Positions 8,308 through 18,600 of a stretch of 64,000 nt of DNA are shown here, piece after piece. Source of the DNA: Chryseobacterium gleum (GTDB taxonomy: Bacteria; Bacteroidota; Bacteroidia; UBA10329). Position numbers and translations under genes: made by a program. Location of the stretch: assembly GCA_945903645.1 (NCBI GenBank), contig CAMDOM010000012.1:1-64000 (forward strand). Direction: 5' to 3'. The notes beneath the pieces were generated by a model that saw only the letters and a list, made by a program, of their open reading frames with translations, did not search any database and was not told where the DNA came from. Every line of letters begins with the position of its first letter. Position 1 is the first letter of the stretch.

Positions 8308-9612
8308 TTAGATTCGTTTTATTTTGGCACCAATTGCATTAAGCCTAGAGTCGATGCTGTGGTACCCGCGATCTATTTGTTCGATATTGTGAATGGTGCT
8401 CTTGCCCTCGGCCGACATTGCGGCAATAAGCAGAGAAACTCCCGCGCGTATATCTGGACTTGTCATTTGAATAGCGCGCAAGGGAGTTTGATGATTCAAG
8501 CCAATAACCGTGGCGCGGTGCGGGTCGCAAAGAATAATTTTCGCGCCCATGTCAATCAGTTTGTCTACGAAGAAGAGGCGGCTTTCAAACATTTTTTGAT
8601 GAATAAGCACGCTGCCTTTTGCTTGGGTGGCTACCACCAGCACGATACTCAACAAGTCGGGCGTGAACCCAGGCCATGGATGGTCTGAAATGGTAAGAAT
8701 AGACCCATCAATAAAGGATTCGATGGCGTAATGTTCTTGGGCGGGGATAAACAAATCATCGCCTTTAAGTTCAATTGCAATTCCCAGTTTGCGAAACACA
8801 TCAGGAATAATTCCCAAATCGGGATGGCTCACATCTTTAATGGTGATTTCGGAATGGGTCATGGCTGCTAATCCAATGAAACTTCCAATTTCAATCATGT
8901 CGGGAAGGCAACGGTGGTCTGTGCCGTTCATTTCTTTTACCCCTTCAATAACTAGCAGATTCGAACCAATGCCCGATATTTTGGCACCCATACGATTCAG
9001 CATTTTGCACAATTGCTGCAAATACGGTTCGCAAGCGGCATTGTAAATAGTGGTGGTACCCTCGGCCATCACAGCAGCCATCACAATGTTGGCCGTGCCC
9101 GTAACCGAAGCCTCATCAAGCAGCATGTATGCACCTTTTAGCGGTTTACCTTCTACTTTGTAAAACTGTTGGTCGGCTACATATTCAAATGTTGCACCTA
9201 GTTTTTGGAACCCAATAAAATGGGTGTCAAGCCTTCTACGGCCTATTTTATCTCCACCAGGTTGGGGTATATAACCTTTCCCGAACCGTCCCAATAGTGG
9301 CCCAACAATCATAATAGAACCTCTAAGCCCAGCTCCCTTTTTCTTGAAATCGTCCGATAACAAGTAGTCGAGATTAACGTTGTCTGCTTGAAAGGTATAT
9401 GTTTCGGCATTTATACGCTCCACTTTTACCCCCAAATCGCCCAAAAGGGATATGAGTTTGTTCACATCTACAATGTCTGGAATGTTCGACATTGTAACTT
9501 TCTCTGATGTAAGAAGGACTGCACAAAGCACCTGAAGCGCTTCGTTTTTTGCTCCTTGTGGCACCAATGTGCCCTTTAATCGTGTACCACCTTCTATTTC
9601 GAATGAAGCCAT
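8308..9612 (-). CDS. murA: UDP-N-acetylglucosamine 1-carboxyvinyltransferase, Asp active-site variant
   Basis: The 434-residue enzyme catalyses the first committed step of peptidoglycan synthesis, the transfer of enolpyruvate from PEP to UDP-GlcNAc. It has the conserved Lys22 (QGAKNEAL), LRGSIMIVGPLLGRFG, and the active-site loop PGGDKIGRRRLDTHF. In the loop the usual catalytic Cys (Cys115 in E. coli) is Asp121, codon GAT read from 9250-9252. Cys-to-Asp at this site is established to keep activity and to abolish covalent fosfomycin binding, as in Mycobacterium tuberculosis. The gene starts 3 bases after the stop of the DUF4290 gene, so the two form an operon. Confidence 0.95.
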   Translation of the reverse strand: MASFEIEGGTRLKGTLVPQGAKNEALQVLCAVLLTSEKVTMSNIPDIVDVNKLISLLGDLGVKVERINAETYTFQADNVNLDYLLSDDFKKKGAGLRGSIMIVGPLLGRFGKGYIPQPGGDKIGRRRLDTHFIGFQKLGATFEYVADQQFYKVEGKPLKGAYMLLDEASVTGTANIVMAAVMAEGTTTIYNAACEPYLQQLCKMLNRMGAKISGIGSNLLVIEGVKEMNGTDHRCLPDMIEIGSFIGLAAMTHSEITIKDVSHPDLGIIPDVFRKLGIAIELKGDDLFIPAQEHYAIESFIDGSILTISDHPWPGFTPDLLSIVLVVATQAKGSVLIHQKMFESRLFFVDKLIDMGAKIILCDPHRATVIGLNHQTPLRAIQMTSPDIRAGVSLLIAAMSAEGKSTIHNIEQIDRGYHSIDSRLNAIGAKIKRI

Positions 9613-9615
9613 AGG

Positions 9616-10281
9616 TTAACTTCTTTGATCACGTCTTTTTTTACCGTTGTTGCGCTTGTTGCGCTTGTTGCGTTGGTTTTTGTTTCCAACGGCTTGCATT
9701 GTATGGTCCACCAAATCTTGTGGACGCGAAAGCACTGTTTCGAGCGGAAGATTCACTTTTCCACCAGAAAGGCGTTTCAAATCTTTAATGATTATCACGT
9801 CTTCCACCGTATCCCTGTTCCATTTTAGGTAGGCGGCTTTCATGGCATTTGCGGCTGCAAAGGCATAAATCATGCGATTTTCCTCATCTTGTTCCTCAGT
9901 CAATTGGTTTATCATCTTGCCAATGATTCGACCGTAGTGCCGCTCTTTGATTTCGGTTTCCGAATAGGCAATATGCTCTGGACCTTGCAGAAATTGCTCT
10001 CTTTTCGGTAGCGGATAAGGCGAATCGACATCAAAGTCGAAATCTGCAATCATAAACATGTGGTCCCACAACTTGTGCGTTAAATCCTCCGTGTTTTTCA
10101 ACGTTGGATTTACTTGACCCATCACTTTAATAATAGCTCGTGCCGCCCGATTGCGTTCTTCTTTGTCGGCAATCGTTTTGGTGTAGGCAATCATTTTTTG
10201 GATGTTTCTGCCATACTCAGCTATTTGCATGTGATTGCGCGAAGTATTGTATTCCATCAAAAGTGCGTTTTCTTCTGTCAT
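9616..10281 (-). CDS. DUF4290 protein encoded directly upstream of murA
   Basis: The 221-residue soluble protein matches the Bacteroidetes DUF4290 family, recognised by EYNTSRNHMQIAEYGRNIQKM near the start, LWDHMFMIADFDFDVDSPYP, and HIAYSETEIKERHYGRI. No catalytic motif is visible and the function is not known. The last 20 or so residues are strongly basic and Asn-rich (NKRNKRNNGKKRRDQRS) and could bind nucleic acid or an acidic surface. The 3-base gap to murA implies co-translation and hints at an envelope or growth-control role, but that is inference. Confidence 0.85.
   Translation of the reverse strand: MTEENALLMEYNTSRNHMQIAEYGRNIQKMIAYTKTIADKEERNRAARAIIKVMGQVNPTLKNTEDLTHKLWDHMFMIADFDFDVDSPYPLPKREQFLQGPEHIAYSETEIKERHYGRIIGKMINQLTEEQDEENRMIYAFAAANAMKAAYLKWNRDTVEDVIIIKDLKRLSGGKVNLPLETVLSRPQDLVDHTMQAVGNKNQRNKRNKRNNGKKRRDQRS
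9650..9676 (-). repeat. 9-bp tandem repeat coding Asn-Lys-Arg
   Basis: Three copies, the last imperfect, of a nine-base unit (TTGCGCTTG on the plus strand) encode the NKR repeats in the basic tail of the DUF4290 protein. Copy-number change would keep the frame. Confidence 0.8.
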
Positions 10282-10358
10282 GTTTCCGGATAGAATGGTA
10301 CAAATTAACCTAAATTCCTTGTGTTGTGGGCATCTCCAGCCAAGATTTGATTAACAAA

Positions 10359-10394
10359 CAAGCCGGTCGAACGCAATGGGTTTCGACCGGCTTG
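10359..10394 (-). terminator. Terminator hairpin downstream of ahcY
   Basis: A perfect 13-bp inverted repeat (CAAGCCGGTCGAA / TTCGACCGGCTTG) with a 10-base loop lies just past the ahcY stop. A modest T-rich stretch follows it on the minus strand. Confidence 0.75.
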
Positions 10395-10414
10395 GATGTA
10401 AATGCCACTAACGA

Positions 10415-11728
10415 CTAGTATCTGTAGTATTCTGGCTTGTATGGACCATCTACAGTTACGCCAATGTACTCGGCTTGGTCTGCAGAAAGTTCCTCCAATT
10501 CCACACCAATTTTAGAAAGGTGCAAACGCGCTACTTTTTCGTCCAAATGCTTTGGAAGAGTATAGACCTTATTCTCGTAGGCCGCAGTATTTGTCCAAAG
10601 CTCCAATTGCGCCAACGTTTGGTTGGTGAAGGAGTTTGACATTACAAACGATGGATGGCCTGTGGCGCAACCTAGGTTCACAAGGCGGCCTTCTGCCAAA
10701 AGGATAATGTCTTTGCCATTGATGGTGTATTTATCCACCTGTGGTTTGATATTTACTTTGGTAGAACCGAAGTTTTTGTTCAACCAAGCCACATCAATTT
10801 CATTGTCGAAGTGACCAATGTTGCACACAATAGATTTGTCTTTCATCAAATGGAAATGTTTGTCTAAAATGATGTTTTTATTGCCCGTTGCAGTCACCAC
10901 TATGTTTGCTTCTGGAAGGGCATTCGCCATTTTCTTAACCTCAAAACCGTCCATAGCGGCTTGAAGCGCACAAATCGGGTCAATTTCGGTAACTACCACG
11001 CGAGCACCAGCACCACGAAGCGATTCTGCTGAGCCTTTGCCCACATCGCCATAACCTGCTACTACCGCCACTTTACCTGCAATCATAACATCGGTAGCTC
11101 TGCGAATGCTGTCTACCAACGATTCTTTGCAGCCGTATTTGTTGTCGAATTTCGATTTGGTAACCGAATCATTTACGTTGATGGCAGGAAGCACAAGCGT
11201 GCCCTTCTTTTCGCGCTCATACAAGCGATGCACGCCAGTAGTTGTTTCTTCCGAAAGGCCACGAATGCCAGCAACCAATTCAGGAAAACGGTCGAATACC
11301 ATGTTGGTGAGGTCGCCACCATCATCTAAAATCATGTTGAGCGGCTTTCCACCTTCAAAGGCAAAAAGGGTTTGCTCAATGCACCAATCAAATTCCTCCT
11401 CGTTCATGCCTTTCCAAGCATATACCGGATAGCCAGCAGCAGCAATAGCAGCGGCAGCATGGTCTTGGGTTGAGAAGATGTTGCACGAAGACCACGTTAC
11501 TTCAGCCCCAAGGCTTTTCAATGTTTCGATAAGAACGGCAGTTTGAATGGTCATGTGCAAGCAGCCTGCAATGCGAGCTCCTTTAAGCGGTTGGCTTGGG
11601 CCAAATTCCTCGCGTAATGACATTAAACCGGGCATTTCTGCCTCTGCCAATTCTATCTCTTTACGGCCATATTCGGCCAGAGAAATATCTTTTACCTTGT
11701 ATTTCAATTGTGTTGCTGTATTTTCCAT
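10415..11728 (-). CDS. ahcY: Adenosylhomocysteinase (S-adenosyl-L-homocysteine hydrolase)
   Basis: The 437-residue enzyme reversibly splits S-adenosylhomocysteine into adenosine and homocysteine, clearing the by-product of methyl transfer. Visible motifs are [31 protein letters not shown], the NAD-binding loop [14 protein letters not shown] and the C-terminal YKPEYYRY. The start at 11728 (MENTATQ) is preferred over an ATG ten codons upstream because it fits the family N-terminus. A TACATTTG -7 box lies 27 bases upstream on the same strand. The gene is monocistronic, bounded by a hairpin at 10359-10394. Confidence 0.95.
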   Translation of the reverse strand: MENTATQLKYKVKDISLAEYGRKEIELAEAEMPGLMSLREEFGPSQPLKGARIAGCLHMTIQTAVLIETLKSLGAEVTWSSCNIFSTQDHAAAAIAAAGYPVYAWKGMNEEEFDWCIEQTLFAFEGGKPLNMILDDGGDLTNMVFDRFPELVAGIRGLSEETTTGVHRLYEREKKGTLVLPAINVNDSVTKSKFDNKYGCKESLVDSIRRATDVMIAGKVAVVAGYGDVGKGSAESLRGAGARVVVTEIDPICALQAAMDGFEVKKMANALPEANIVVTATGNKNIILDKHFHLMKDKSIVCNIGHFDNEIDVAWLNKNFGSTKVNIKPQVDKYTINGKDIILLAEGRLVNLGCATGHPSFVMSNSFTNQTLAQLELWTNTAAYENKVYTLPKHLDEKVARLHLSKIGVELEELSADQAEYIGVTVDGPYKPEYYRY

Positions 11729-11755
11729 AAATGGGTTATTGATTAATAAACGGTG

Positions 11756-11763
11756 CAAATGTA
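11756..11763 (-). promoter_or_regulatory. -7 element (TACATTTG) of the ahcY promoter
   Basis: The minus strand reads TACATTTG, an exact match to the Bacteroidetes -7 consensus TAnnTTTG, about 27 bases before the ahcY start. No convincing -33 TTG is seen. Confidence 0.6.
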
Positions 11764-11860
11764 AAGTTTAGGGCGGGAACTGCGGGATTTTGCAGGCAAG
11801 TTGCCGACTGTTGGTTGCATTCAAGGGGATAGAGCGGAATTAAGCTTGGAATCGTATCAA

Positions 11861-14800
11861 CTACCGAATAACCGTAACCGTACCCATCTTGGAGAAATAT
11901 CTACCCGTGTACCACGTTAGGGTAATGGAATAGGCGTAGGCACCATGCTGCACAGGCACGCCCGTTTCCATGTGGCTGCCGTCCCAGGGGTCTTTCACAT
12001 CAAAGGTTTCCCACACCATTTTGCCCCAACGGTCATATATAATGATGTGCCAGTCTACAATGCCTTTTTCTTTTATTTCGAGCTTGTCGTTTATTCCGTC
12101 TTCGTTGGGGGTAAAGGCAGTTTGTATAAAGAAGGTTTCTTGCTCCCACACCCGGAAAGGCACAATGGCCGTGTCGGGGCAGCCCAATTCGTTCATCACA
12201 ATAAGCTGCACATCAAACAGACCAGAGTCTAGGAAGATGCCTTCCGCATCAAATTGGTTGTCGAGGCTTGTGCCGTTTCCAAAATCCCACCACGATGAAT
12301 CGGGATGGCTATTGATGCTGGTGTTGTAAAAATCCATGGCCGAATCGGGCAGGAACAATTGCGACTCTTGCGGGTAGAAACTGGCCTCAGGGTAGGGGCG
12401 AACCTCTATCATGGCGTAGGCCGAATCGCGGCATCCCGTTATGATGTTGCTCACATATTGAGTCACGAAATACCAACCGGGTTCATCAAACGTGTAGAAA
12501 AACTCATCCTGATTCATAAAGTCAATCAGGGTATCGTTATCGCTAAAATGGTATTGCCACGTGGTAATGTTCACATCGGCCCTTGAGGTGTCGTAAAACG
12601 CAATGGGCACATCCGAACACACAATAACGGTATCTACATAGAAGCCCGCCACAGGCGATTCGTGTACAATAACGTTTATAGGCGTAGCATCTGCACGGCA
12701 CAAATCGGTAGAGTAAACGGTAAGGGTAATGGTATAGGTACCGGGCGTATTAAAGTCGTGATACGGGTTTTGTAAGTCGGATATATTCGCAGTAGGCGTA
12801 GCACTTGGGTCGTCAAAGTTCCACTCCCACGCGGCAGCATCCATCGAATTATCATAGAACCGAATGGCCGAAGAGTCGCACACTTCCAAATCGCTTGGGG
12901 TGAAAGATGCGCTTGGAATAAGCATCACCTCAATGAGATTGGGCACTACCAACGTATCCCAAAACACACCATTGTTGGCAATAAGGGTAATGGAATAGGG
13001 ACCAGTTCCTGTAAAATCGTGGCTAGGGTTTTGCTGATCGGACTGGAGTCCATCGCCAAAATCCCATTCCCAACCAATAGGATTGCCTGTGCTGGTGTCG
13101 GTAAATTGCACCGAGGTGGTGCCGCAAACCATGTTTACCGTGTAGCTAAAACCTGTTTCTACATACGGTGGCAGAATAATATCTACCGGAACGGTGCAAA
13201 TAATGCTGCAGCCAAAGGTATCGATCACTTCCACCGATGCTTGATACAGTCCAGTTCCACCAAAGAGGTGTGTGGGCGATTGCAGGTCGGAAATACCGCC
13301 ATCGCCAAACTGCCAGTAGAATTCGTAGGGTGCGGTTCCCACAGTTACTTCGGAATTAAAGCCAGTGTTTGCACCAAGGTAGCTGCTGGTAACGTTGCTG
13401 CAATCCACCACAGGAATGGGGTGAACAATTACCGTGATGATTTCGGAGTTTACTTGGGCAGGGTCGGGGCAGGGGTACGAACTCGTAATGCGCACATACA
13501 CTTGGTCACCATCACTAAGCGGGGCAGGGGTAAAGGCATTTCCAGTTCCACTAGGAGTACCATTCAAAAACCATTCATAGGTTGGGGCATCGCCACTAGA
13601 CACAGGTATTGCTCCAAAGGTGATGGATTCGCCTTCGCAGATTTCGGTTGTTGTTGCAGTGATGAATACCTGAGGCGTTACCACAGGCATCACATCCACA
13701 TAAAATGAATCTATTTTGGACCAGCCACAGCATTGCGAATTGGTTTGTAGGGTAATCACATAGCGGCCTACATCATTGTAGGTATGCGAAGGAGCTGCAT
13801 TGGCACTGGTGTTGGATGCGCCCGAGGCAGCATCGCCAAAGTTCCAACGGTAGCCCAACACGTTGAAGTTGGTGGGCCAGTTGGCCGAGAAATTCACTAC
13901 ATCTCCGGGACAAATGGTGTCGTCAGAAGCTTGGATAGTTGGCAGATACGGCTGCCCATCGATGGTAATGCTCACAAATTCCGCAAGGAAATAGGGCACA
14001 CCGTTGGTCACCATGGTCATGTCGAACTGTCCAAGCCCCATGTATTGGGCCAATGTGTTTTGGCCAACCGTGTTTTGGGGCACGGTATTTCCTTCATAAA
14101 ACCATTCTATAATGCCGTTGGATGTGGTGCCGTAGTAAATATCGGAATAGGAGCAGGCAGTAGAATTTAGGGTAATGGGCGGTTCCACATTCGCTGCCAA
14201 ATTTGTTTGCACCACTTGAATGGCCAATGGGTCTTCATATAAAGGTTGGCTAACACCAGATGCACCGTTTCCGCCAAAGCCTCCATTTCCGCCTTTCGAG
14301 CCATCGCCACCATCGCCACCACGTGCGCAAAGTTGTCCGCCCCAACCGCCAAGCCCACCTTGTCCACCAAGTCCACCTGGAAAACCACCAACTCCACCAA
14401 TACCGGGCAAACCAGAGTTGGTAAAGCAATCGTTTAGAACGCCACCAGCTCCGTTGTTGGTAATGTATATTCCGAACGAACCACCACCACCCAAACCACC
14501 GCCAGCACCCGTGCCCGCTTGGCCACCTTCGCCACCACCGCCACCGCCTGGGCCGCTTCCCTGTCCAAATATGTTGGTTAAACGTTCGCCATACGAACCA
14601 CCACCACCACCACCGCCACCGCCCGAACCATGCACACCATCCTCACCATTCTGACCGTCACCGGGAATAAACCAATCGCCCACATGCGATGGCGAACCAT
14701 CCAAACCGTTCAATCCATTTGCACCATCTGGCACAGCATCAGTACCCAATGTGCCATTGCTGGGTATACCATTTCCGCAATTTTGCAACAGGGCAATGAA

Positions 14801-15649
14801 GCAGCCAATACCGCATGGACCAGATGCGGTATTGCGCCATCTATCGCCTCCGTTTCCAGCTACTCCGGGGCTAGAACCTTGTCCACCTTGTCCACCTTGC
14901 CCATTATTTCCTTGTCCCGACCCACCAAATATGGAACCACTAGACCCCTTTGCTCCACCATTGCCACCATTTCCTCCTGATGCGCTACCAGCAGACCATG
15001 CATTGCCTCCAGCGCCACCCGCATTCATGTCGCCAGCACCAAGATTATCGCACGAACTTCCGTTGGGACAAAAGTTATTTCCGTTTTGACCATCCGCACC
15101 TGCACCACCATTTTGGCCGTCAATTCCCGCCAATCCATTCGAACCATCCGAGCCATTGCCCGCGGTGGCTTTTATTCTGCTCAATGAATAGTTGCTGCAT
15201 CCACTTATATGCACAGCGTAGGTAGTTACGCCATTTCCTCCGGCATCTTGCACAACAACGGTTAAATCGTTGAGATGAAAATTGGTGATGCCGATGCAAG
15301 AAATAGCCACTAAGCGAGCTGGTGCTAGCTCAACATTCGAATTATCTCTTAAAATTCGGGTAATGGCATTGTTTGATTTTATCCATGTGGTGGCGTTAAA
15401 TCCTCCCTCAAGCGTAACATTACTAATAAGGTTGAGCGGTGCCGAAATAGGGTATGTGCCTTCAGCCAAACGAATATGGTCGCTTCCGGGAGCCACTGCA
15501 GCCAATGCATTTTGCAAGGAAGTTGGCGATGCCTTGGTGCCGCTACCTGATCCATTGGGGGTAACGTAAAATATGCTGCATTCTTGCGCAACCGATACAG
15601 AGGCAGCGGACACAACAAGACCCAGAATGAGCAGAAATTTCCGAATCAT
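11861..15649 (-). CDS. Giant secreted collagen-like/PKD protein with type B T9SS sorting domain
   Basis: The 1262-residue protein has a signal peptide (about 1-22, ending SVAQ) and a beta-helix-like N-terminal part with FYVTPNGSGSG and LNLISNVTLEGGFN. A Gly-rich region at about 161-467 follows, with Gly-X-Y collagen-like stretches and poly-Gly runs. About six PKD-like domains come next (WNFGDAASG, WQFGDGG, WDFGDGLQS, WNFDDP and others). From about residue 1178 there is a gliding-associated CHU_C type B sorting domain (AFTPNEDGINDKLEI ... IYDRWGKMVWET). It should be exported by the T9SS and stay at the surface or be shed. The ATG at 15649 fits the signal peptide better than a TTG three codons earlier, and it starts 5 bases after its paralog ends. 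Function is unknown; adhesion or matrix is likely. Confidence 0.85.
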   Translation of the reverse strand: MIRKFLLILGLVVSAASVSVAQECSIFYVTPNGSGSGTKASPTSLQNALAAVAPGSDHIRLAEGTYPISAPLNLISNVTLEGGFNATTWIKSNNAITRILRDNSNVELAPARLVAISCIGITNFHLNDLTVVVQDAGGNGVTTYAVHISGCSNYSLSRIKATAGNGSDGSNGLAGIDGQNGGAGADGQNGNNFCPNGSSCDNLGAGDMNAGGAGGNAWSAGSASGGNGGNGGAKGSSGSIFGGSGQGNNGQGGQGGQGSSPGVAGNGGDRWRNTASGPCGIGCFIALLQNCGNGIPSNGTLGTDAVPDGANGLNGLDGSPSHVGDWFIPGDGQNGEDGVHGSGGGGGGGGGSYGERLTNIFGQGSGPGGGGGGEGGQAGTGAGGGLGGGGSFGIYITNNGAGGVLNDCFTNSGLPGIGGVGGFPGGLGGQGGLGGWGGQLCARGGDGGDGSKGGNGGFGGNGASGVSQPLYEDPLAIQVVQTNLAANVEPPITLNSTACSYSDIYYGTTSNGIIEWFYEGNTVPQNTVGQNTLAQYMGLGQFDMTMVTNGVPYFLAEFVSITIDGQPYLPTIQASDDTICPGDVVNFSANWPTNFNVLGYRWNFGDAASGASNTSANAAPSHTYNDVGRYVITLQTNSQCCGWSKIDSFYVDVMPVVTPQVFITATTTEICEGESITFGAIPVSSGDAPTYEWFLNGTPSGTGNAFTPAPLSDGDQVYVRITSSYPCPDPAQVNSEIITVIVHPIPVVDCSNVTSSYLGANTGFNSEVTVGTAPYEFYWQFGDGGISDLQSPTHLFGGTGLYQASVEVIDTFGCSIICTVPVDIILPPYVETGFSYTVNMVCGTTSVQFTDTSTGNPIGWEWDFGDGLQSDQQNPSHDFTGTGPYSITLIANNGVFWDTLVVPNLIEVMLIPSASFTPSDLEVCDSSAIRFYDNSMDAAAWEWNFDDPSATPTANISDLQNPYHDFNTPGTYTITLTVYSTDLCRADATPINVIVHESPVAGFYVDTVIVCSDVPIAFYDTSRADVNITTWQYHFSDNDTLIDFMNQDEFFYTFDEPGWYFVTQYVSNIITGCRDSAYAMIEVRPYPEASFYPQESQLFLPDSAMDFYNTSINSHPDSSWWDFGNGTSLDNQFDAEGIFLDSGLFDVQLIVMNELGCPDTAIVPFRVWEQETFFIQTAFTPNEDGINDKLEIKEKGIVDWHIIIYDRWGKMVWETFDVKDPWDGSHMETGVPVQHGAYAYSITLTWYTGRYFSKMGTVTVIR

Positions 15650-15654
15650 TTGCC

Positions 15655-18600
15655 TCAAGGACGATTTATGAGAAAAGACTTGGCAATGTGCGTTCCGTTG
15701 CCTTGAAGCCTGAGCATATACAGCCCATTTGATAGGTCAACTAACGAAATGGTGTGATTATTCACGCCCATTTTTCCATAATAGGCCAACGATTTCAATT
15801 CGCGGCCAGTCATATCTACTATGCTCAATACATAAGAAGAGGGCTCCATTATTTCAAAATCTAGATGAAGAACGTGGTCGGCAGGAGATGGATATAGGGT
15901 GAAGTTAAAATCGGTTGATTGCTCACCTATACCAACATTAACAGAAGTTGTATTGCGAATAAAATCGGAACATCCAAAGCTGTTTGAAACCGTTAGGGAA
16001 ACATCATAGGTTGAATTTGCGCCATACACATGTAATGGGTTCTGCAACGTACTAGTGTTTTGCGCTCCCGATGCTGGGTCGCCAAAGTTCCACAGCCACG
16101 AATTACCAAATAATGAATTGTCTGCAAATTGAACAGAATCACTTCCTGTGCTAGGATTTAGGATATACATCTGGAAATTTGCCACCGGAGTTGGATTAAC
16201 CACAATTTGGCTGGTGACAAATGCGGAATCCAACCCAGTTCCGGAATATGCCCACATATACACATCATATGTGCCAGCAGCTAAATAGGAATGCACAGGA
16301 GAGGTTTCGTTAGAGCCGTTGCCATCGCCAAATGTCCAATAATGGGTAACGCCATTCACACTCAAATTGGTGAATGTAACTTCAAATGGAGAACAGCCAA
16401 CAACGGCATCTACTGAAAAATCTGCCGATAGCGTAGGTGAAATAATCATGGATGTCTGACACGTTGTGGAGCATCCCAGAGAGTCGAACACTTCTACAGT
16501 AGCCGTATAATTTCCAGCGTTTTGATAGATGTGGGCAACGGTTTCGCCCGCACCAAGGGTTCCATCACCAAACGACCAACGGTACGTGTACGGAGCTAGT
16601 CCTCCCGATACTACTGCTGATTCAAAATAGGTTGGAAGGTTAGATTGGAACGAATCTGCCTGACACGTTATGACCAAGGGAGGAACCACATGAACTGTAA
16701 TGCCATTTGATAACGCAGTTTCGCCAGTAGCGCAACCAAAAGATGAGGTTACTAAGCAGGTTACCTCAGCATTATCAATCAATTGGGATGTGGTAAATAC
16801 TGGAGCATTATTTCCAGAGGCCACCCCATTTATGCGCCATTCGTAGGTTGGAGTTGGACCTAAATTTTGGGCAGCAGCGGTAAATGTGGCTTCATTCAAT
16901 TCACAAACCGTGTTGGTAGTGTCTGCAAAATCTGACTGGATTATAATTTCTGGCAAAACAATTGGGTCAACCACCATTGTAATTGTATCCACGAACGACC
17001 TTCCGCAGCAAGTGGTTTCAGTAAACAACGTCAATTGATACGTGCCAGCAGTATCAAAAACAATCCCGTTGAGATTGAAGTAATTCGCGCCATTGTAGAT
17101 AACCGTATCCTCTGAAGTAGATAATTCCCATATATAGTTATCAGCCGATTCAGAACTGCTAAAGTCTGCTATATCCCCAGCACACATTTGCAATGAGCCG
17201 TGTAAAATTGTCGGAGTTAGAGAGGGAACAACCGCGTGGATATCTACAAATTCGGTATAGGTAAATGCTATACCGTTTACTACCAATGTAAATGTTTTGA
17301 ATCCCGGTGTTGCAAAACTAGCGGTTGCCGTTTGCCCTTGAATGGTGTTTGGAGTTGAACCTGCGCCAAAAAACCATTGAATTGTACCTGTAGCATCGGT
17401 TGAAAACGTTACAGGTGCATTGGTGCAACCCGAGAATTCGACATTAACAATAGGTTGTGATAGTCCGTAGATATTCTGCAATATCATGGGCGCTCCGCCC
17501 AGATGTTCGTGCAATTCTTCAGTGATGCCTTCCGAACCCGCTCCACCAGGACCGCCTTGCCCGCCTGTTCCACCAATCCCTCCAGGAGCTCCTGCACCAA
17601 TATGGCAATTTTGATTCAGGTTAATTCCAATTCCGCCTGCGCCACCAACACCTCCATTGCCCCCAACACCACCTGGACCCGCAACTCCTGCCAAGCCAGA
17701 CTGAAGAATGCAATCCTTCATATTTCCGTTGTTGCCATTATTCCATGTAAAAACAGCGAAGGAACCTCCTGCACCTTGACCACCGCCACCACCAGTAGCA
17801 CCTTGACCGCCTTCGCCACCACCACCGCCACCTGCTCCTGTACCATTTGTATTAGAGGGAAGACTATCAGGCAATGGAAGAAATGGAATTGCAGGAGGAA
17901 CAAACCAAAAAATGCCACCAAGCGAACCACCGCCACCGCCACCGCCACCACCAGAACCATTAGAACCAATAAGTCCTTGCGTTCCATTGCCCGGAGTGAA
18001 AAATCCTCCAGCATAAGTAGAAGTGCCTTGAATACCCGGAAAGCCTTGAATGCCGTCTGCACCATCTTCGCCTTCCGTACCATCATGTGTCGCGGGATTC
18101 GCAGAACAGCCAAAGACTGGCACAAAATCTATTTCATTGCCTTGCCCACCAGGACCACCAGCGCCACCGCCCGCGCCTACACCGTAAGCCCCAGCATCAC
18201 CCGGAAATGCAGCGGCAGGATTATATGTCCCACGAATTCCACCATTACCACCATTTCCTCCACCATTGCTACCGGGAAAGGAGCCGCTACCAGCAGCTCC
18301 TCCAAGATTGTTGCCACCGCCCCAACGTTCATATCCTGGCTGACCGGGCAAGCCTTCTACACCTACAACACCAGGCAGGCCAGGTGATCCAGGAAGTCCA
18401 TTTCCACCATTTCCAGAAATGATGCGACATCGCACCAAATCATAATCTGAACAATTATTGATGTATACACCGTAGGTCGAAACGCCTTGCCCAGTAGCAT
18501 TGGCAGTACGGATAGTTAAATCCTGAAGCCGAAAATTGGAGCGTCCCAAACACGTTACCGCTATTAACCTTGGTGGCGCAGTTTGAGTGTTTGTGGCGTC

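Noticed and set aside
14220-14980. Long open frames on the plus strand rich in Pro, Thr or Ser opposite the Gly-rich regions (also 17503-18422)
   Set aside because: They are antisense reflections of the GGN/GCN codons of the collagen-like genes. They lack signal peptides, family motifs and promoters.
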